Shown here: positions 27,028-35,713 of the stretch, one piece after another | Numbering within the stretch: the stretch's first letter is position 1 | Layout: each line of letters begins with the position of its first letter | Assembly (NCBI GenBank): GCA_002728755.1 | Contig: PBVT01000085.1 | Span: 171,488 to 235,487, forward strand | Source: Myxococcales bacterium | Lineage (GTDB): Bacteria; Myxococcota_A; UBA9042; UBA3505 | Reading direction: 5' to 3' | DNA length: 64,000 nucleotides | Position numbers and translations under genes: made by a program | The notes under the pieces: generated by a model | Told to the model about the DNA's origin: nothing | The model's database searches: none | What the model saw: the letters and a program-made list of their open reading frames with translations, nothing else

Positions 27028-27774
27028 ATGACGAGGAATCTAGGAATATTTATTTTGGCTCTCAGCCTGATGATTGGCTGTGGGAGTAGTTCTACTACCG
27101 ATCCTGGGAATGATCAGGGCGGCGAGGACACGACGGTTAGCGATACAGGAAGTGATCAAGGTGGCGAAGACACGCCGCCGGTCGACACAGGAAATGATGA
27201 AGGTGGCGAAGACACGCCGCCGGTCGACACAGGAAATGATGAAGGTGGTGAAGACACGCCGCCGGTCGACACAGGAAGTGATCAAGGTGGTGAAGATACG
27301 CCGCCTGGAGACCAGGGGAGCGACACGGTTGATTCTGATGTCGACGAGTTGCCTGAAGGCGCCTGTACCGCGGAGACGCCCTGTGAGGATCAACAGGAGA
27401 GTTGTGTAGGCCCGGAAACCCAACTCTGCGGAGTATGTTACCAGCCAGACGAGACGTGCCAGAGTGATGGGGACTGCACAACGCCGGGTACGGTCTGTAG
27501 TACTTCGCCTGTGGTATGTGCCTGTGAGGGCAACACATACGAATGTGTCGAAGCGTGTACTACGGATGAGCATTGTGGTGGAGATATGGTCTGTGATGCA
27601 GGCGGTCATTGTGTACCACCACCGTGTTCCGACTCATCGGAATGTGAGCCCAACTTCGTATGTGATGGGAGTTGTGTGCGCCAATCGTGCCAGAGCAGCT
27701 CTGAATGTGCGGGCTATTGTGTAACCGGGATTTGCTCGGCGGATCCGGGGTATTGTTCTCCGCCCGTTCCCTGA
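27028..27774 (+). CDS. Repeat-containing Cys-rich lipoprotein
   Basis: 248 residues, lipobox LMIGC (Cys about 15). A flexible acidic stalk of five 14-residue units of the type GNDEGGEDTPPVDT (about 27-96) is followed by a compact domain with many Cys in repeated short spacing (CTAETPCEDQQESC, CVEACTTDEHCGG, CSDSSECEPNFVC), as in small disulfide-bonded EGF-like or Dickkopf-like folds. The look is that of surface-displayed lipoproteins of Myxococcota-type bacteria. Start ATG 27028 has GGAGG eight bases upstream; an ATG at 27013 is in frame but lacks a site. Role unknown. Confidence 0.82.
   Translation: MTRNLGIFILALSLMIGCGSSSTTDPGNDQGGEDTTVSDTGSDQGGEDTPPVDTGNDEGGEDTPPVDTGNDEGGEDTPPVDTGSDQGGEDTPPGDQGSDTVDSDVDELPEGACTAETPCEDQQESCVGPETQLCGVCYQPDETCQSDGDCTTPGTVCSTSPVVCACEGNTYECVEACTTDEHCGGDMVCDAGGHCVPPPCSDSSECEPNFVCDGSCVRQSCQSSSECAGYCVTGICSADPGYCSPPVP
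27106..27315 (+). repeat. Five tandem 42-base coding repeats
   Basis: Units at 27106, 27148, 27190, 27232 and 27274, each 42 bases and encoding 14 residues. Units 3 and 4 differ by a single silent base, while the outer units are more diverged. This suggests recent expansion from the middle. All are in frame, so copy change alters the length of the stalk without breaking the gene. Confidence 0.92.
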
Positions 27775-27831
27775 TGGGGGCATGTCTGGTTTTCTTGGAC
27801 AATTAGGCCACCACTCGCGTAGAGGTGGGCC

Positions 27832-28482
27832 ATGCCATTAAAGGGAACAGCATTAATTCTGGGCATCAGTGGAGGCACCGGTTCGGGTAAGACCACGATA
27901 GCGCAGGCGATTGTAGACCGTTTACCACCTGGTGCGGTCTCCATGATTCAGCATGATGCCTACTACCGCGATTTGACCAAGCTGACGGATGAACAGCGTT
28001 CGCGAATCAACTTTGATCATCCGGACAGCCTGGACAACGATCTTCTGGTGGAACACCTACAGATGCTGCGGAATGGCGAAGCGGTACCCCGGCCCAATTA
28101 CGACTACGTCACACATAAACGGCAGCAAGAGACCACAGCCATCGAGCCGGCCCCGGTGTTGGTACTCGAAGGGATTTTGCTGTTTACGGATCAGCGGCTC
28201 GTTGATCAATGTGACGTGAAACTATTTGTAGATACGCCGGCTGATATACGCATATTACGACGTATCCGAAGAGATACCGAGAGTCGCGGACGGACCTTTG
28301 AAGAGGTCCGAAGTCAGTATTACGAGACGGTTCGCCCGATGCATTTATCCTTCGTGGAACCCACGCGACGAATCGCTGATCTGATTATCCCCGAGGGCGG
28401 CAATAAAGCCGTAGCCATTGATGTGATCATCGAGCGGATACGCCGCCAACTACGGGAAGTAGCCTGGCCGGTCGAGGACTAG
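27832..28482 (+). CDS. udk: Uridine kinase
   Basis: Phosphorylates uridine or cytidine to the monophosphate (pyrimidine salvage). Walker A GGTGSGKTT is at about residues 14-22. HDAYYRDL and NFDHPDSLDNDLL are the substrate-contact motifs of Udk, and RRIRRDTESRGR is the lid region. 216 residues is the normal size. GAGGTGG precedes the ATG. Its stop overlaps the stop of the facing lipoprotein gene. Confidence 0.95.
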   Translation: MPLKGTALILGISGGTGSGKTTIAQAIVDRLPPGAVSMIQHDAYYRDLTKLTDEQRSRINFDHPDSLDNDLLVEHLQMLRNGEAVPRPNYDYVTHKRQQETTAIEPAPVLVLEGILLFTDQRLVDQCDVKLFVDTPADIRILRRIRRDTESRGRTFEEVRSQYYETVRPMHLSFVEPTRRIADLIIPEGGNKAVAIDVIIERIRRQLREVAWPVED

Positions 28483-29600
28483 TTGCTCGTCTCAAATAGG
28501 GCTTTCGCGTAGGCCCTAAGGGCAGTGACAGTGTCGCTATCGCCGATTCGAAGAGCCATTTCGTGATTGGTCTCAAAACCGCCATAGGTCCAGTTTCCCG
28601 TGGCAACAACCGCTTCATCGTCGGCGACGAGGAGCTTGGAATGTGTGATCCGATCGATCTCTTCAAAGCGTACGGTTACGCCCATACTCTGAAGGAGGTC
28701 CCGAGTCTGGTGGTTGAGACTATTGACCACATCATCATAGTCGCTCTTTTCCATGACGATCTGAACCTGAACTCCTCGCGCGGCCGCATCACCCAGCGCG
28801 TTTAGAAAGTTCATGACCGGTCCATCCGGGAATTGGGGGGATGGGTTGGCTGTGTAGATGACAGCATCAATCCGTTCGGTGGCGTTTTGGACCGCCCCGA
28901 GGAAGGCCTCGTCGATTCGTCCGTCACCATAGAGTCGATTGGTCCCAGTAGACGGCTCGATCATGTCACGCCATTCGGTCGGGTTGGCGTGTCGCAAGGT
29001 ACAATAATTATGTAGTGCTCCGACAAGAGTAGGGTCTCGCACGATGATATTGGCCTCACGGTTTTTCTTCAGAGAGCTATAGGAGAGGTTGGTCGAACCC
29101 ATGAAACCAATCGATTGGTCAACAACCAGCATCTTGCTATGGGCTGTTCCCGAGGTGTCCATGCGTGCGTCGGCTCCTCCATCGTTGAGGGCCATCACAA
29201 AGGACGTAACATCGTCACTCTCATCGTCAGTAAGAACTTTTACCGACACACCGCGTTCCGCCGCATAGATGAGGCTGTACTTCACAGATTCTGTAACACT
29301 GCTCTTTGTATAGACGAACTCGAGCATACATACGTCTTCTTTTGCCGTGTTCAAAAGGTAGAGCATGACAGGGAATACGTCCTGGTCGAGGAGAGGTGCT
29401 ATCGCCCGATCTCCTTCCAACACGGCAGTCACCATATCGGAGACACTGCTCGGAAGAGCTGGTTGGCTTGTATAGTCCTGGCTGGTTCCTGGATCCGGAT
29501 TGGTCGACAGATCATCTGTACTACCCTGCGTGGCGCCAGCGCAGGCCGTCAGGCACCAGAGTAGGAACAGGATAGAGATTCGATACAGGGCAGTCCTCAT
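28479..29600 (-). CDS. Phospholipase-D-family lipoprotein
   Basis: 373 residues with signal and lipobox LTACAG. Two HKD half-sites are present: HSKMLVVDQSIGFMGSTN and HSKLLVADDEAVVATGNW, each with H-x-K-x4-D and the downstream Gly-Ser/Asn. This layout is that of two-HKD endonuclease or phospholipase proteins such as cardiolipin-synthase-like enzymes. Lipid anchoring points to action outside the cytoplasm. The ATG at 29600 starts the signal peptide directly; the frame is open 17 codons further, which would spoil it. Substrate (phospholipid or nucleic acid) is not decided. Confidence 0.87.
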   Translation of the reverse strand: MRTALYRISILFLLWCLTACAGATQGSTDDLSTNPDPGTSQDYTSQPALPSSVSDMVTAVLEGDRAIAPLLDQDVFPVMLYLLNTAKEDVCMLEFVYTKSSVTESVKYSLIYAAERGVSVKVLTDDESDDVTSFVMALNDGGADARMDTSGTAHSKMLVVDQSIGFMGSTNLSYSSLKKNREANIIVRDPTLVGALHNYCTLRHANPTEWRDMIEPSTGTNRLYGDGRIDEAFLGAVQNATERIDAVIYTANPSPQFPDGPVMNFLNALGDAAARGVQVQIVMEKSDYDDVVNSLNHQTRDLLQSMGVTVRFEEIDRITHSKLLVADDEAVVATGNWTYGGFETNHEMALRIGDSDTVTALRAYAKALFETSN

Positions 29601-29652
29601 AGAGGGGACTATGCTTATCTCGCGGTCGATTCGCAAGTTCCAGTCACGCAAA

Positions 29653-29683
29653 AGCCCGACCCACCGGTATGGTGGGTCGGGCT
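29653..29683 (-). terminator. Rho-independent terminator after the VIT-VWA gene
   Basis: A perfect 13-base-pair stem (29653-29665 with 29671-29683) with a five-base loop and GC-rich arms, starting 21 bases after the VIT-VWA stop. On the minus strand it is followed by TTTTGCGT. It separates the VIT-VWA transcript from the phospholipase-like gene. Confidence 0.88.
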
Positions 29684-29704
29684 ATAAGGGGCCGTCCAGG
29701 TGGA

Positions 29705-32251
29705 TCAGGTGGAGCAGTATTCCATGTCCGTCTCGTTGGACCAGGCGCAACCGGTCCAACCATAGAACCACTCGGCATCCTGACTTCGGCTACGGGCGGA
29801 CCCAAGCGCTGCGGTCTGGGGCGCAACAGGGGTTGTTGGAGGTGTCGTTTCACAACCTTCCTCGGTAATGGCCAGGATGACTTCATGATCCTGCTCGTGA
29901 CGGTTGCGGGCTCGGTCACGGACCACGATGCGGATGGTGAGACTCTCCAGCTCGTACTCTTCTGGAAGCTCCAGCTCGCCGCTGTAAAGGCCCGTCTCTG
30001 TATCGAGGGTCAGCCGGATAGAGTGCCGGGGATCTTCGATGACATAGGCTTCTACCGTTCGAACCTGCTCGAGGGGATCGACTTCGATGGTGATACGTTG
30101 GCCGGGTTCTACGTATTCCGGAAGTATGGCCTCGAATTCCGGCTCGGTTCCGTCGATGGTGTATTCGATGGATTTCCACTCCATCCGACCGTTGCTATGA
30201 ACGATTTGTACGCGGATATTGTAGACGCCATCGGTGACCCAACGGGGAACCAGGAAGCGTACAGACCAACGGTTACGGATGTCGTCGTACTGAAGCCGTT
30301 TGACCAGCCCGAAGGGGAAATAGGCTACAACTTTACGTGCATCTTCCGGTGCCACAACCGTGAGGACGGGGTCGCCTGGGGGGATGTTCGCCTGGGACAG
30401 ACGGATTCCCTTCATGGTGTCGATAAGCTTCTTGTCGAAGCCCTGTCGGCCGCGTCGAATCGCCTCTTTGATCTCGTCGGTCTTCAGAGACTCGGGCACA
30501 GCGAGGAAGGTGGTGTAGGGGGTAACCAGGTTATAGACGATTCCCAGTCGGGTGATCTCGGACACCAGCTCGGTGGCTCCGCGAGCCTGGTGAAGCTCCT
30601 TTAGATGGTCGATACGATCGTTCGCCCATAACTTCTCGATATGTGCATAGTCATCGGAATGGTCGGGCAGCGTGACGTCCATATTCAGTTCTTTGGATTC
30701 TCCTTTTACGAGACCTCGTACGCGTATCTTCGCGGTTCCAGGGTTGGTGTAGCGCCCGAATACGATGACTTCGCCGTCACGATAGAGATCAGGCAGGCGT
30801 TTGGGGTAGATGGAATGAACCTGTGCGCCCTCGATGTCGAGCTCGAGATCAACCATGAGGGGCATGGAAATACGGTCGTATAATCGTGCCATCTCTCGTT
30901 CGATCTGGTTGTCATTGGCGATAAAGGTGGCGATTCCACGGTTGTCGCGTGCCAATCGCTCAAGAAACTGGCGGTTGATGCCACGACCGGCGCCGAAACT
31001 GTAGATTCGTACGGATCGGGTCTTCTTGCGTACTTCGGACAGAACCACCTCGGCCGGATTATTACCCTGGCCATCGGTTAGAAAGATGACGGCTTTGGGG
31101 CGTTCGGGGTTGGGAGATTTCTCAAGGATGTTCAGCGCGGTCAGCAATGCATCTTTGATATTCGTTCCCCCTCGTGTTTTGAGAGCCGCAATTCGAGTAT
31201 TGGCGTTGGCGCGGTTTTCGTCAGACGCCGGTAGAAGATTTGCGTAGAAGGGTACGGCTTCGTCGTCGAACGCGATTACGTTGAAGTGGTCTTCGGGTTG
31301 GAGCTTTTCGAGGATAGAAGAGAGCCCCAGTTTACTCTGCGCAAGGGCTTGGCCAGTCATGCTACCGGAGATGTCAGTCACGAAGACAATATCTCTACCG
31401 ATGACTTCGTCCTGGGTCACATGGTCTTTGGGAGAGACCAGCAGCATGAAGGAGCCGTCACCATCTGTATCTCGATACGATACAAATCGAAGGGCGTGGT
31501 CGTCGGCTTTGAGGCTATAATTGATTTGGAGATCTGTGCTTAGTTCTGAGCTCTTACCCTCGAATACAATCTTCTTATGGCGCGGCCCAAGAGAGCGAAC
31601 CGTTCCGTTGAAACCGTTCGTTTCGACGTTCTCGATTGGCAGATCGTCGGTGATGTCGAAGCTAAGAGAAAGAAGAACGTCGCCTGTGGGCAGATTTTCA
31701 TGAGGAATCCGGTAGCTGATCTTACCTTCGGCGCGTTGCAGAACCTCGGTAGTGCGAACCTCGATCGGTTTGGTTTCACCCGGTTTTACGGGGTAGACAC
31801 TGAAACGGAACGTACTCCCCGTTTGTTCCAGGATGCCGGGGTCTCGTTGCATGCCCGTCAGCTCTTGGTACACCGTAGTGGCGGCCGCCTTCTCCAGGAC
31901 CTCACCAACGATACGCTCATCACCATTCCAGTAGCTGAAACCGTCCACCAGCGCATCTGAGGACATGGCCAGTCGACACTGGACCTCGACGTCTTCAGAG
32001 AGAGTGTTCTGGAACTGAAAGGTCGTCTGGGTAGCTGCCACCTGATTATGAATGGCTCCTTCCAAACGCTGATAGGTTTGAACCAGACTTCCAGATTCTA
32101 CGGCTCCCTGCACCGTACGTGCGGAAAAGGGAATGGCATAGGCCTGTTGCAGATAAAACAGAAATAGAAAACAGGACGTGAGAATGGCCGCGATATGAAG
32201 CAGCCCGCCACGCACATAATGAAATCCTTGGGTCTCCATAAATTCAAACAT
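29705..32251 (-). CDS. VIT and von Willebrand factor A domain protein
   Basis: 848 residues. One N-terminal membrane or signal segment (about 16-38) is followed by a VIT domain (about 45-175), with RIVGEVLEKAAATTVYQELTG-type sequence. A VWA domain (about 286-460) has an intact metal-ion-dependent adhesion site, DISGSM at 293-298 and TDGQG later. The rest is beta-rich, and the end carries several Cys. VIT-VWA proteins resemble the inter-alpha-trypsin inhibitor heavy chain and usually bind proteins outside the cell or in the periplasm. The ATG at 32251 has GGAG six bases upstream. A sigma-54-type promoter precedes it and a strong terminator follows, so it is a single-gene unit. Confidence 0.9.
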   Translation of the reverse strand: MFEFMETQGFHYVRGGLLHIAAILTSCFLFLFYLQQAYAIPFSARTVQGAVESGSLVQTYQRLEGAIHNQVAATQTTFQFQNTLSEDVEVQCRLAMSSDALVDGFSYWNGDERIVGEVLEKAAATTVYQELTGMQRDPGILEQTGSTFRFSVYPVKPGETKPIEVRTTEVLQRAEGKISYRIPHENLPTGDVLLSLSFDITDDLPIENVETNGFNGTVRSLGPRHKKIVFEGKSSELSTDLQINYSLKADDHALRFVSYRDTDGDGSFMLLVSPKDHVTQDEVIGRDIVFVTDISGSMTGQALAQSKLGLSSILEKLQPEDHFNVIAFDDEAVPFYANLLPASDENRANANTRIAALKTRGGTNIKDALLTALNILEKSPNPERPKAVIFLTDGQGNNPAEVVLSEVRKKTRSVRIYSFGAGRGINRQFLERLARDNRGIATFIANDNQIEREMARLYDRISMPLMVDLELDIEGAQVHSIYPKRLPDLYRDGEVIVFGRYTNPGTAKIRVRGLVKGESKELNMDVTLPDHSDDYAHIEKLWANDRIDHLKELHQARGATELVSEITRLGIVYNLVTPYTTFLAVPESLKTDEIKEAIRRGRQGFDKKLIDTMKGIRLSQANIPPGDPVLTVVAPEDARKVVAYFPFGLVKRLQYDDIRNRWSVRFLVPRWVTDGVYNIRVQIVHSNGRMEWKSIEYTIDGTEPEFEAILPEYVEPGQRITIEVDPLEQVRTVEAYVIEDPRHSIRLTLDTETGLYSGELELPEEYELESLTIRIVVRDRARNRHEQDHEVILAITEEGCETTPPTTPVAPQTAALGSARSRSQDAEWFYGWTGCAWSNETDMEYCST

Positions 32252-32287
32252 GATCGTCTCCGGGGTTGAAGGTTCAGCCCCGTATAG

Positions 32288-32303
32288 AGCAGAGATCGTG
32301 CCA
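32288..32303 (-). promoter_or_regulatory. Sigma-54-type promoter before the VIT-VWA gene
   Basis: On the minus strand TGGCACGATCTCTGCT matches the -24/-12 consensus TGGCACG-N4-TTGCW at all positions but one. The invariant GG and GC pairs have the correct spacing. Transcription would start near 32277, leaving about 26 bases before the ATG, with the GGAG ribosome site in between. Confidence 0.72.
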
Positions 32304-32315
32304 GATCGGCCGAAA

Positions 32316-32357
32316 ACCATAAAGGCCAATAAAACCATAAGGTTATGGCTTTATGGT
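32316..32357. repeat. CCATAA repeat cluster / inverted repeat upstream of the sigma-54 promoter
   Basis: Perfect inverted repeat ACCATAAAG (32316-32324) with CTTTATGGT (32349-32357), enclosing a second pair CCATAA (32335-32340) and TTATGG (32343-32348). The hexamer therefore occurs four times in 42 bases. It lies roughly 40-80 bases upstream of the predicted VIT-VWA transcription start, where an activator of sigma-54 could bind. It could instead fold as a hairpin ending the receiver-gene transcript, since T residues follow on the minus strand. Confidence 0.6.
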
Positions 32358-32417
32358 CTGCGAGCGCACCCGGTTTAAGTATTGTAATAAAAGATTAGTA
32401 GTCTATAAATACAATAC

Positions 32418-32894
32418 TTATCTGGCTATGTGGCTCGTTGTATCTTCGATGCGTTCCCGGATCTCGGCTGGGGTGACTGCGTCGGGTACCCATTGGAGCG
32501 TAGGGAATCGTCGTGCCAGATGTTCGTAGCGCTGTGGTTCCCGTGAAAAATCATAGGCTACGATTACGGGAAGGGAGTCGAATCCATGCTCTTTCAGATC
32601 TGCCAGGATGTATAAGCCCTGGTTGTTCTGAATATATTTGAGGCCGCGGTTTTCATCGCCATTATGGATTCGTGTGGCGTGTTCGAGGTCACCAATAAGG
32701 TCCTCGATGGGGATGCGATCGAAGCGCATATCCAGGTAGATGACGTCTACGGTTTCGGAGGCCAGGATCTGCCGGGCTTCCAGCCCAGTATGAGCCTGTA
32801 GATAGGTATAGCCCCGAACAAACCGCGATAGATTCTCCAGATATTCGTTACCGTCTTCAATGATCAGAACAGTGATTTCGCGCTCTGTATTCAC
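32418..32894 (-). CDS. Stand-alone receiver-domain protein (atypical)
   Basis: 158 residues forming one CheY-like receiver. The acidic pair E13-D14 and the phosphoacceptor D55 (VIYLDMRFD) are present. The segment between D55 and the fourth strand (LPVIVAYDFS) is about 27 residues longer than usual, and the conserved Lys after strand 5 is missing (LQWVPDAV). It is the last gene of the signalling operon and overlaps the kinase gene by four bases, so it is probably a phosphate acceptor or sink, or a partner of the TPR kinase. Confidence 0.78.
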   Translation of the reverse strand: MNTEREITVLIIEDGNEYLENLSRFVRGYTYLQAHTGLEARQILASETVDVIYLDMRFDRIPIEDLIGDLEHATRIHNGDENRGLKYIQNNQGLYILADLKEHGFDSLPVIVAYDFSREPQRYEHLARRFPTLQWVPDAVTPAEIRERIEDTTSHIAR

Positions 32895-35713
32895 GACTCG
32901 TCCTCTGTGTTGGGATAGGTTCTAGGTAACTCCAGCACAACGGCTTTGCACCAATCCGAGCTCTCGTCTCGTACATCGAGAGTCCCCTCATAACGCGTTG
33001 CCAGGCTAGCGGCCAGTCCCAACCCTTCTTCGACGGTTCGATTACGAATCTGTTCGACGGTGAGTTTCTTCGGTGAGCGGTCGCGAACCTCGATGCATAC
33101 CCGCTCAATCGCGGTGATAGGATCGATGGTGCAATTCACGCCTATACCCACCTGAATGACGGTGTGCTTTTGTCGAATCGACGACTCGATGGCGTTGCGT
33201 ATGAGGTTCGTCATGATCACCCCAAAACTATGTCGTGGGATCAAGCACCAGCAAGGCAATGTAATCTGGATGTCCATATCGATGGGGCTGAAATTGACTT
33301 CGGAGAAGGCAGGCTCCCGGATGGTCAGACTATAGAGGGATTCCAGGTAATCCGAATCGATCTTGAGGACACGAATTTCATCCAAAAGGCTGCGTACGGC
33401 CTCATAGCCTTCGGTGTTGAGCAGGCGTGTCGCTTCTTCGAGGGAGCGCTTCAGCCGCTTACGGTTGGATGTTGATTCGAGCATTTTCGGTTCGAAGAGT
33501 GGCTGCACATGTTTCAGAGTATTCATGCCACGAACCAACGCCGAGATTGCTGGGTCATTATGCAATAGGTTTAATCGCATTCCATGGGAGCGACCGATCT
33601 GTTGGAGCTGCTCTACGTAGGCGTTGAGTTTATCGCTCACACCGTCATCCCTGCCCGTTCCAAAGAGAGCCAGGCGCGTATTTGATATGGACTCGAAGGA
33701 GTCGTCGTTTTGTTCGAGTACTGTCACCAGCCCCGTAAGCATCATGGTGTTATGTTTGAGCACTTCATGACGAATTGCAGCGAGTATCTGTTGTACTTCT
33801 GGGCCTGTTTCGGGGTGTTGTTCGATCAGGTCTCGTAGGGTTCCCCCGCCGAATCTACGACGGTAAAGGGTCAAGATAAGGAGAAGTAGAAGAAGAACAG
33901 CCAACACACCGAATACCATTAGATTGCGAAGACGAAGTCCCGCGGAGGTGTGAAACGATTGGGCTTTCTCGCGCCACCGTTCGTGTTTGGACCAGTCCAC
34001 GGCGCTATTCAGGAAGGCGCTGCTATGGTCGCGGCATCGGTTCAGTTGTGCGATGCGACCCAGATCAGAGAATACCTCCAGGAGGCCGGTAGCTTTCTGA
34101 TTGAGGGGCAGACAACTCAGGATCATATCCAGCCGGCGAATATGAAATATACCCAGTGGATGGGTGGCGTCGTGGGCGGCCCGGAAGGTTTTACGGGCTT
34201 TGGCCATCTGGCCAGACTGTTCATAAATAAGGGCCAGGCGATGTAGGGCTTGTCCACTGATATCCCCTTGTTTCAGGGCCAGCTCATACTGTTGCATGGC
34301 ATCTTTCAGGTTTCCTTCGGATGCATACAGTTCACCGAGGGTCGTGTGGACGGACTGGTGGTCGGTAGAGAGGGATAGCAGGGTTCGAATCGCCTGATTG
34401 GTTCGGCCGATATCATGCAGGGCTCGCGCGCGAGTCAGAGCATTGGCTACCTCGGGTGTAAGCCCATCTGGTTGGAATGTGGGATCGGTGCGACTGTCCT
34501 TTTGGGCGATGGTTCGCGTGAGGGTTTCTCGAAGTTCCAACGCTTCATTGTGTTTTTTCGATGTGTCTGGAAGGGCCAGGAACTTCTCCACATGGAATAA
34601 TGCCAATTCGGGTTTACCTACGGCGGGATAATTACGGGCGAGTCGGAGATGAACCCCATGCCAGTCGGGGCGTAGGGTTAATGCACGTTCCAGGTGCCGG
34701 AGCGCCTCATCAAGCCGGGGCTGGTTGGGCCAGGTTCTATATAGGTTGGCGATTCGCACATGAACGATAGGGTTGTCCGATTGCAGAGATAGGCTGCGAA
34801 GATACGCCAGCTCGGCGTCCGTATGTCGTCCCATCTCATGGAGAACCTGACCCAGCTGACCGTAGATCTGTGGTGCTCCACCGGAGCTCCGCAGTGCATC
34901 TGTTAGGGCCACCTCTGCGGCCTCTAATTGGCCTTCGTTTCTAGACTGACGAGCCCGCTCGAGGAGGTCGAGACTGTCTCCTGTGAGCGCCGGGTTTTGT
35001 AGTACGGTATTGCAGTAGTTGTTACGGTGTTGCTCTATGTTCTGGATACGAGCCTGGACCTCCAACCGAATGGTGGGATCCTCGTATACCGTGCGGTACC
35101 AGTTCAGGGCCTCGACAAGCTCACCCATCCCTTCGAAGAATCGACCGATTTCAAAGCGGACTTCATCATCCAGGGCGTCTAATTGTTCGAGACGGAGGTA
35201 GAGGGTGCGCGCTTTCTCTACCTTTCCAACGAGTGCTTGGACACGGGCTTCCATCAAGACAAGGTCCGGATGTTCTCCTCGGACGCTACGAGAGATCTGG
35301 ATATGCCGTTCTGCTCTCTTCAATCGCTTCAGACTGGAACCGGGCCGGGTCAACAATTCCGCCAGATTTTCATGGGCATCTACATTGCGGGCGTTGAGTT
35401 CTACGGTTTCTCCAAAGAACCGCTCGGCCTCTGCTTCGTTACCCAGATGCAGATGTGCTTTACCAAGTTTATATGTGATGCGGTGGTTTTCGGGGGCGTG
35501 TTGGTAGGCTTTCTTGTAATGCTTTAGAGCCGTTACGTACTTCTTTTTCTTATATGCACGGTCCCCTTCGGCTTTGAAATGTACCCCAATCATATTGTCG
35601 AAGGGGTTCTTCAGAATCAGGTCGCTCGGCGCATCTGCGGCCCAGACACTCCCGGATAAAACCAGCAGATAGATGAACAGCACAGGCATGCTTATGTTGG
35701 ATGTACGGCTCAC
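32891..35713 (-). CDS. TPR-repeat membrane sensor histidine kinase
   Basis: 940 residues. A signal peptide is followed by about 560 residues of TPR repeats (for example ALKHYKKAYQHAPENHRITYKLGKAHLHLGN), then one membrane helix at about 596-616. The TPR region should therefore lie in the periplasm. The inner part has an H-box-like IRHEVLKHNTMML (His near 648), and an HATPase domain with NLIRNAIES (about 833) and GLGLA (about 898). It is joined by four-base overlaps to the sigma-54 activator before it and the receiver after it. TPR arrays bind proteins, so it may sense a protein partner, perhaps the secreted beta-propeller from the same operon. Confidence 0.85.
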   Translation of the reverse strand: MSRTSNISMPVLFIYLLVLSGSVWAADAPSDLILKNPFDNMIGVHFKAEGDRAYKKKKYVTALKHYKKAYQHAPENHRITYKLGKAHLHLGNEAEAERFFGETVELNARNVDAHENLAELLTRPGSSLKRLKRAERHIQISRSVRGEHPDLVLMEARVQALVGKVEKARTLYLRLEQLDALDDEVRFEIGRFFEGMGELVEALNWYRTVYEDPTIRLEVQARIQNIEQHRNNYCNTVLQNPALTGDSLDLLERARQSRNEGQLEAAEVALTDALRSSGGAPQIYGQLGQVLHEMGRHTDAELAYLRSLSLQSDNPIVHVRIANLYRTWPNQPRLDEALRHLERALTLRPDWHGVHLRLARNYPAVGKPELALFHVEKFLALPDTSKKHNEALELRETLTRTIAQKDSRTDPTFQPDGLTPEVANALTRARALHDIGRTNQAIRTLLSLSTDHQSVHTTLGELYASEGNLKDAMQQYELALKQGDISGQALHRLALIYEQSGQMAKARKTFRAAHDATHPLGIFHIRRLDMILSCLPLNQKATGLLEVFSDLGRIAQLNRCRDHSSAFLNSAVDWSKHERWREKAQSFHTSAGLRLRNLMVFGVLAVLLLLLLILTLYRRRFGGGTLRDLIEQHPETGPEVQQILAAIRHEVLKHNTMMLTGLVTVLEQNDDSFESISNTRLALFGTGRDDGVSDKLNAYVEQLQQIGRSHGMRLNLLHNDPAISALVRGMNTLKHVQPLFEPKMLESTSNRKRLKRSLEEATRLLNTEGYEAVRSLLDEIRVLKIDSDYLESLYSLTIREPAFSEVNFSPIDMDIQITLPCWCLIPRHSFGVIMTNLIRNAIESSIRQKHTVIQVGIGVNCTIDPITAIERVCIEVRDRSPKKLTVEQIRNRTVEEGLGLAASLATRYEGTLDVRDESSDWCKAVVLELPRTYPNTEDES

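Noticed and set aside
27106-27315. Regular repeats resembling a CRISPR array
   Set aside because: Units are directly abutting with no spacers, in frame, and encode a lipoprotein stalk; no cas genes are present.
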